The notes below the pieces were generated by a model. The model was given only the letters and a program-made list of their open reading frames with translations, had not been told where the DNA came from and searched no databases. A DNA stretch of 64,000 nucleotides from Carettochelys insculpta. Its lineage: Eukaryota; Chordata; Testudines; Carettochelyidae. The stretch lies in assembly GCF_033958435.1 (NCBI RefSeq), contig NC_134138.1:26628598-26692597 (forward strand). Reading direction: 5' to 3'. Both the position numbers and the translations under genes were made by a program. This document shows positions 59,649-64,000 of the stretch, in pieces. Within the stretch, counting starts at the first letter, position 1, and every line of letters begins with the position of its first letter.

Positions 59649-59940
59649 GGACTTGTCTTTACTGAGCTGAAAATTTCCTGGTCAGGGTTGATCTTCCAGA
59701 ATTTGATTTTGCACATCTGGTGAAGACACAGCAAAATCGATCTCTCTGGGGTTGGCAGTCAACCCGTGTGCCACACTATCGTGTGGAGGAAGGGAGGTTG
59801 ATGTTAGAGTATAGAGGCCTGATCTTCATGAGGGAAATAAGTCAATTCCACTGTCATTTCTAGCTATGCAATGCCATACCTAAAGTTGTGTATCTGAAAT
59901 CAGATTATTTCCCTGGTATAGACTTAGCCTATGAATTGTT
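59649..59940. mobile_element. Decayed MITE
   Basis: The left end GGACTTGTCTTTACTGAGC and the reversed right end AGGCTAAGTCTATACCAGGG are weak inverted ends. The interior contains aaaatcgatctctctggggt, which I associate with a turtle inverted-repeat family. There is no coding capacity. Confidence 0.5.
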
Positions 59941-60660
59941 CTTGAAGTCAATGGATGTGGAGGGTGCTCAGCTTCTCACAGAAAAGGGTTTTATATTCCC
60001 AGAGGCTGTTTGGGCAAATTTCTCTCTTTAATGCAACACAAATTTTAAAGAAAGTTTTTTTCCATCAGTAGGGTTTGAATTCTCTTCAGTCTATATTTCT
60101 TTGTGATTTCTTTGTTTGTATTATGATAATGCCTATGGCCATGATTCACTGGCCAGAATGCCACTGTGCTAGCAGCTATCCAAGCAGAACAAAAAATGGT
60201 CCATGCAACTTTAAGTCCTTACTGTGCTTCATAGTGGACCTGAAATGTTGTATGTTGAACAACATAGGAAATGTACAAGTACACCAGACTGCTGCCATAG
60301 TCTTGGAGTGTGCAGATTTGGGGCACATGCAGCTCAGAATTTTGTAAATGGGATTTAGCAGTGTTGCTGCTTGCTGTCCCGATCCCTATGTCCCCTGACT
60401 CAGTCTGAGCCATTGGATGTGCTAATGTCATCTCTGTTGGAACATGGCCTATGAGAAGGAACTTAAAAAGTGACAAGTGATCTTGAATGCCTCAGGTTTT
60501 GGGTGCTCGACTGAAGACCTGTTCAAAAATCCTGGTTTACGGACAATGCTGAGAATTGGCCCTCTGAAAGTCAGACTCCTTTAAAGGAGTCTCAGGTCTG
60601 GAACTCAGATTGACTAGTCACTTATGAAAATATTAGACACCATGAACAACTGGCAGGGTA
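59941..60660. other. Unassigned DNA
   Basis: No gene or defined repeat recognised. Confidence 0.4.
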
Positions 60661-60745
60661 AAGTGGGTCTTACCCTTGAAAGCTCATTACCTAATAAATA
60701 TTTTTTTTAGTGCTCAAGGTCCTACAGGACTGCTTGTTTTGTTTG
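60661..60745 (+). mobile_element. Remnant of a third Penelope-like unit
   Basis: The order aagtgggtcttacccttgaa, agctcattacctaataaat, and tcctacaggactgcttgttt repeats the layout of the other units (stem, GAAA, GCTCA, tail). The CTGANGA part is missing. A TTTG-rich and poly-T stretch follows to 60781. Confidence 0.55.
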
Positions 60746-60781
60746 TTTGTTTGTTTTGTTTTTTGAGGGTTTTTTTTTTTG

Positions 60782-61700
60782 GTGAGGCAGGGTAAATTAT
60801 TAATATAGGGCCAAATCCTGCCACCCTAACTCATGTGGAGCAGTCCCTTCCTCTGAGCATTTTTGTCCTACCTCAGGAGAAAGGTGCTATGAATTAGAGT
60901 GATAGAATCTGGACCATCATTAACTATACATTATAAAACAATGCAAATTTACAACAGTGGCAAAATACATCTGTGTTAGTCCTTGCAAAAATCCCAAAAC
61001 CAAAAGGGAAAGGCTCTTCGATAATTTTACATTTTGAAAGAGCTAACACTAGGTCAACCCCCTGAACTATTGCACTTGCTCCAGGGTAGCCCTGAATTGG
61101 TGCAGCCCCAGGCAGCTGCAGGATCATAATTTCCCCAGATGTTGATTCTTTGGAAGAGAAACCAAAGAAGAAAAATAATTGTCTAGATTTAAAGGTCCCC
61201 TTCAAAATGCAGCTAGGCAGTTGCATGTATCCTGCTTGTGAGCCATGAAATCTGCACACAGTAGACAAAGGGCTGGTAGCTGCGGAAGTTACTCACATTC
61301 CCACAATGGAGCATCCGTAGTCGCTGTAGCATATCTGAAAGCATTACAGTATAAAGCACAGCTGTTCTCAAATCTCAGCACTTTCCAAGGCTATGCAAGG
61401 CCACAATTGATTAACTTTTATTTGTTTTTCAATCCAACCTTTCAATCTAACCTTTTCCAAGATCAGGTTAGATCTGAATTCCTGAAGGCGGAACATAGTA
61501 AAAAACACCTGTATTTCTTTTTTGTTCTCATGCAGATACTTAGTGAACCACAGCAGCCTATTACTTTCAATAGGGATCACCTGGAATGTATTAATTTGCA
61601 ATGGGAGACTCCCTTTAAACTTTTGTTCATGGGCTGGTTCATGTTCTGACAAGGCAGGAGTCTAAAGAAACAAAAAGCTTATCCAGCTTGCAAGAGACAT
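60782..61700. other. Unassigned DNA
   Basis: No gene or defined repeat recognised. Confidence 0.4.
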
Positions 61701-61801
61701 TATGTTTGCAAGTATCAGAGAGGTGGAGGTAGCTGTGTGAGGCTGTAGCTTCAAGAACAACAAGAAGTCTTGTGGCACCTTATAGACTAACAGATATTTT
61801 G

Positions 61802-61839
61802 GAGCACAAGCTTTCGTGGGCAAAGACCCACTTCATCAG
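61802..61839 (-). ncRNA. Hammerhead-ribozyme-like core, intact
   Basis: On the minus strand: CTGATGA, A, GTGGG, TCTTTG, CCCAC, GAAA, GC, TTGT, GC, TC. All invariant positions and a 5-bp second stem are present, with the same minimal third stem as at 34511-34548. The predicted cut lies after the last C, at 61802. Confidence 0.6.
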
Positions 61840-62189
61840 ATGCATGAGTGTGGGGGGGATGGTTTCAGACGGGTATTTAAAGAATGGGGTCCCAGAAAAA
61901 GGGAGGGCCAGAGCTGACAAGGTCTATTCAGCAAGGTGGAAATGGCCCATTATGAATAATAGGTATCAAAAGAGGGAAAAACAAGTCAGATCCGACAGGG
62001 GGATATGAGCCATTGTCAGAGTCTAATGGGAAGATCTTAACATCCAAGGCAGAGAAGCTGCCTTTGTAAGCTGCGAGCTGCTCTCAGTCTCTGTTTAATC
62101 CTTGGTTAATGGAGTCAAATTTGCAAATTTTTCTGGGACCCCATTCTTTAAATACCCCTCTGAAACCACCTCCCCCCCCACTCATGCAT

Positions 62190-62217
62190 CTGATGAAGTG
62201 GGTCTTTGCCCATGAAA
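62190..62217 (+). ncRNA. Truncated hammerhead-like core
   Basis: CTGATGA, A, GTGGG, TCTTTG, CCCAT, GAAA, then GCC and the target duplication. The third stem and cleavage site are cut off by the insertion boundary, so this copy cannot cleave itself. Confidence 0.45.
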
Positions 62218-62232
62218 GCCTATGTTTGCAAG

Positions 62233-62984
62233 CTGACACCTGGAGGTGTCATAAAGGCTTCCACTAACATTGGAATAGGGCCTGGTTCACCCACTGCAAG
62301 AGCAGGAAAGCTACTCCCACTTTAAGCTCTGAATATTTGAAGAGCTCTGAAAAAATGATACCCACTATGGACCTAATGCCCACCGTAACTGAACCCAGCC
62401 TACCTGTTTTATCATGGGTAAGGTGTTCAGCATTTCTCTGTGTGTATTTATTCACTGTTCTTACATTTAAATAAATGCACAGACTGGGCAATTATTGTGC
62501 TTGCTTACCCTGAGGCTAGTCTGGAATAAATTAATTGGGCCAGAACCTCTACAAAGCATGTGCACACTCCTCTTCTGCCTCCCCTCTTAGGAATAATCTC
62601 TTCATGTCAGCTGTGCCTTCAGTCTTCATTCCAGACACTGCATTCTACCAGACTACAGATCACTGACTGGGACAAGAAGAAAAACCCTGAGCTTTGCAGG
62701 AATTTTTTTCCCTGAACATTTGTCTGATTTAGCAAAACTGGAATGAAATGGAAGAATCTTTTATTGCTATATTAACTGCTTTCATGGTACATGAATAATA
62801 CCATAGTTTTGGGGAAAAGAATATTTTTTTTTGCTTTCCATGGCTTGCATTTGTAAACATAGTCACTGTTTGAACAACTGAAACAGGAAAGGAGGGGATG
62901 CAGTCTATTTGCTTTGCTCCTCTCTAATTTAATTCAAGACCATGCCGATTCCTTGAAGTTAGCAGAAGTCATTGATCTGCAAGG
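62233..62984. other. Unassigned DNA
   Basis: No gene or defined repeat recognised. Confidence 0.4.
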
Positions 62985-63370
62985 TGTTTCAGACTGGATT
63001 TGAAGAGCCTGGTTCATTCATAAACAGATGCCTGAGGTTCCTCCTCCACATCAAATGGCAAGACTTTGTCACAAATGGGGAGCTTTACAACAGACGAGGA
63101 CAAGACTCACTTGACATTCAAATCAAGAGGAGAAAGCAGGGGTGGCTAGGCCACACTTAGAGAAAACCACCATCCAGCGTAGTCCATTAAGCTCTCACAT
63201 GGAACCTGCAATGAAAATGCAAAAGAGGAAGACCTGGGACAACATGGAGAGGATCTACTGAGACTGAAAGACAACAACTGGGGTACTCAGGAGTCAGCTA
63301 GAAGTTTTGTCTCAAGGTAGAGGGAAGTGGAGGAAACTTGCAAATGACCTACGCTCCATATGGACTACAA
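62985..63370 (+). pseudogene. Non-LTR LINE C-terminus, decayed
   Basis: The frame at 62972-63160 reads INRCLRFLLHIKWQDFVTN, GELYNRRGQDSLDIQIKRR and KQGWLGHT. This is the post-reverse-transcriptase segment of a non-LTR LINE, where the usual form has an R-x-W-P-D/E core and an RRRKWGWLGHTLRK stretch. Following frames keep the style (LSHGTCNENAKEED) with several stops. It is a different family from CR1 and from the two long LINEs here. Confidence 0.75.
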
Positions 63371-63394
63371 GGGTTTTAAGTCAAGTAAGTCAGA

Positions 63395-64000
63395 TACTTA
63401 GACATCTCTAAGGCATTTGACTTTCTATTGCACAAGATTTTGATGGAGAATCTAACATGATACAAAATCAACCTGACCCATATAAAGTGTATCAAAGCAT
63501 GGTTAATTGATAGGTCTTCAATGCAATTTTAACTGGAAAATCACCAACAAGCAGGAATGTTGGCAATGGGGTCATGCATTGAATAGTTCTTGGCCCGACA
63601 AAAGTGTTCCCTAAAAAATCTGTGCTCTCGTGCAGTCATGCAGGAGAAATTCAAAAGCTGCCCAGCTGATTAGCAGAGCACCCACAGCTAGGTTTTGTGG
63701 GTCTATTGGTGGTATACATTCTTACATGCCTTGGTGCACATAAAATTATTCCACACAGGGATAAACAAAATCCACACATGAAAGGAAAAAATTAAAGGAA
63801 ACCTTGCCCTACAATACTTAATATTTTTATGAATGACCAGGAATGAAACCTAAAATTATCACTAATAAAATTTTTGCAGATGACAGAAAGATTGGAGGAG
63901 GAGTAAATAATGAGGAGGCCAGGACACAAACACTGATGCAGACCACTATGGAATATTTGGTGAGTTGAGTACAATCACATACATGTTGTTCTTAGCCACA
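63395..64000 (+). pseudogene. CR1-like reverse transcriptase fragment, runs off the window
   Basis: Frames show LDISKAFDFLLHKILMENL (near 63405), KAWLIDRSSMQF (near 63495), then, after about 190 bases of unrelated or decayed sequence (63600-63790), NIFMNDQE and the echo of a FADD box (ttgcagatgacagaaagatt at about 63873) with GGGVNNEEARTQ in a shifted frame. Order and spacing fit CR1. Many stops show age, and the 3' part lies beyond the window. Confidence 0.7.

Larger units (their letters stand above)
61713..62220 (-). mobile_element. 508-bp Penelope-like foldback with internal region, 12-bp TSD
   Basis: TATGTTTGCAAG at 61701-61712 recurs exactly at 62221-62232. The left end, reversed, is the family terminus acctctctgatac, then the unit with its hammerhead core. 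Next comes the inverted repeat gggtatttaaagaatggggt at about 61876, answered by accccattctttaaataccc at about 62132. The right side ends inside a second, inverted hammerhead core. About 230 bp of unique sequence (61905-62125) separates the arms. It is the longest copy in the window and the only one showing sequence beyond the terminal unit on both sides of the junction. Confidence 0.85.

Noticed and set aside
1..64000. Host protein-coding gene exons
   Set aside because: No frame outside the retroelements shows a recognisable conserved domain. Short exons flanked by introns could still be hidden and cannot be excluded by eye.

Overview
The window looks like intergenic or intronic DNA from a turtle. 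A soft-shelled turtle is my tentative guess, from remembered similarity of the repeats. The evidence is the repeat mix: CR1 LINEs ending in ATTCTATG-type octamers, two other non-LTR LINE families, hAT and Harbinger-like DNA transposons, many short foldback elements whose ends carry GTCTACAC, and a palindromic retroelement family ending in GCTACCCCTCTGATAC. I found no exon of a host gene, no rRNA or tRNA, and nothing prokaryotic. The real reading frames belong to retrotransposons.

Layout. 1-12 kb: mostly unassigned AT-rich DNA with foldback elements (3.3, 5.4 kb), a CR1 tail (4.8 kb) and a 1.25-kb non-autonomous hAT element (8701-9951). 12.4-15.5 kb: an almost full-length RTE-like LINE with a 10-bp target-site duplication (TSD), split by an 82-bp foldback element. 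16.3-17.4 kb: a hAT element holding a nested LINE-tail insertion, then a palindromic retroelement copy. 20-21 kb: two DNA transposon remnants. 24.6-29.9 kb: a CR1 copy with an open 303-codon reverse transcriptase end, a GC-rich unassigned block, and a second CR1 copy on the other strand. 30-42 kb: four more palindromic or foldback elements, several CR1 pieces and repeated modules. 42.8-44.8 kb: a 2-kb Harbinger-like element. 47-48 kb: a zinc-finger LINE remnant and a Penelope-like 3' end. 50.2-54.0 kb: a nearly complete 3.8-kb LINE on the minus strand, with endonuclease, reverse transcriptase and a C-terminal zinc finger, flanked by a 10-bp TSD. 57.7-64 kb: an old CR1 with nested insertions, two more palindromic elements and LINE remnants at the end.

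The most interesting signal is a set of at least seven repeats (17.2, 30.8, 34.5, 37.6, 47.8, 59.0, 61.7 kb). They carry direct TSDs of 11-17 bp and are mostly head-to-head palindromes of one unit. In the best-preserved copies that unit contains CTGANGA, a 5-bp hairpin, GAAA and a tiny third hairpin ending in TC: the core of a hammerhead ribozyme. I interpret them as terminal repeats of Penelope-like retroelements. No Penelope reverse transcriptase or GIY-YIG endonuclease is visible, so all copies here are non-autonomous. Much of the rest of the window is a record of elements inserted into one another, which gives relative ages without outside data.
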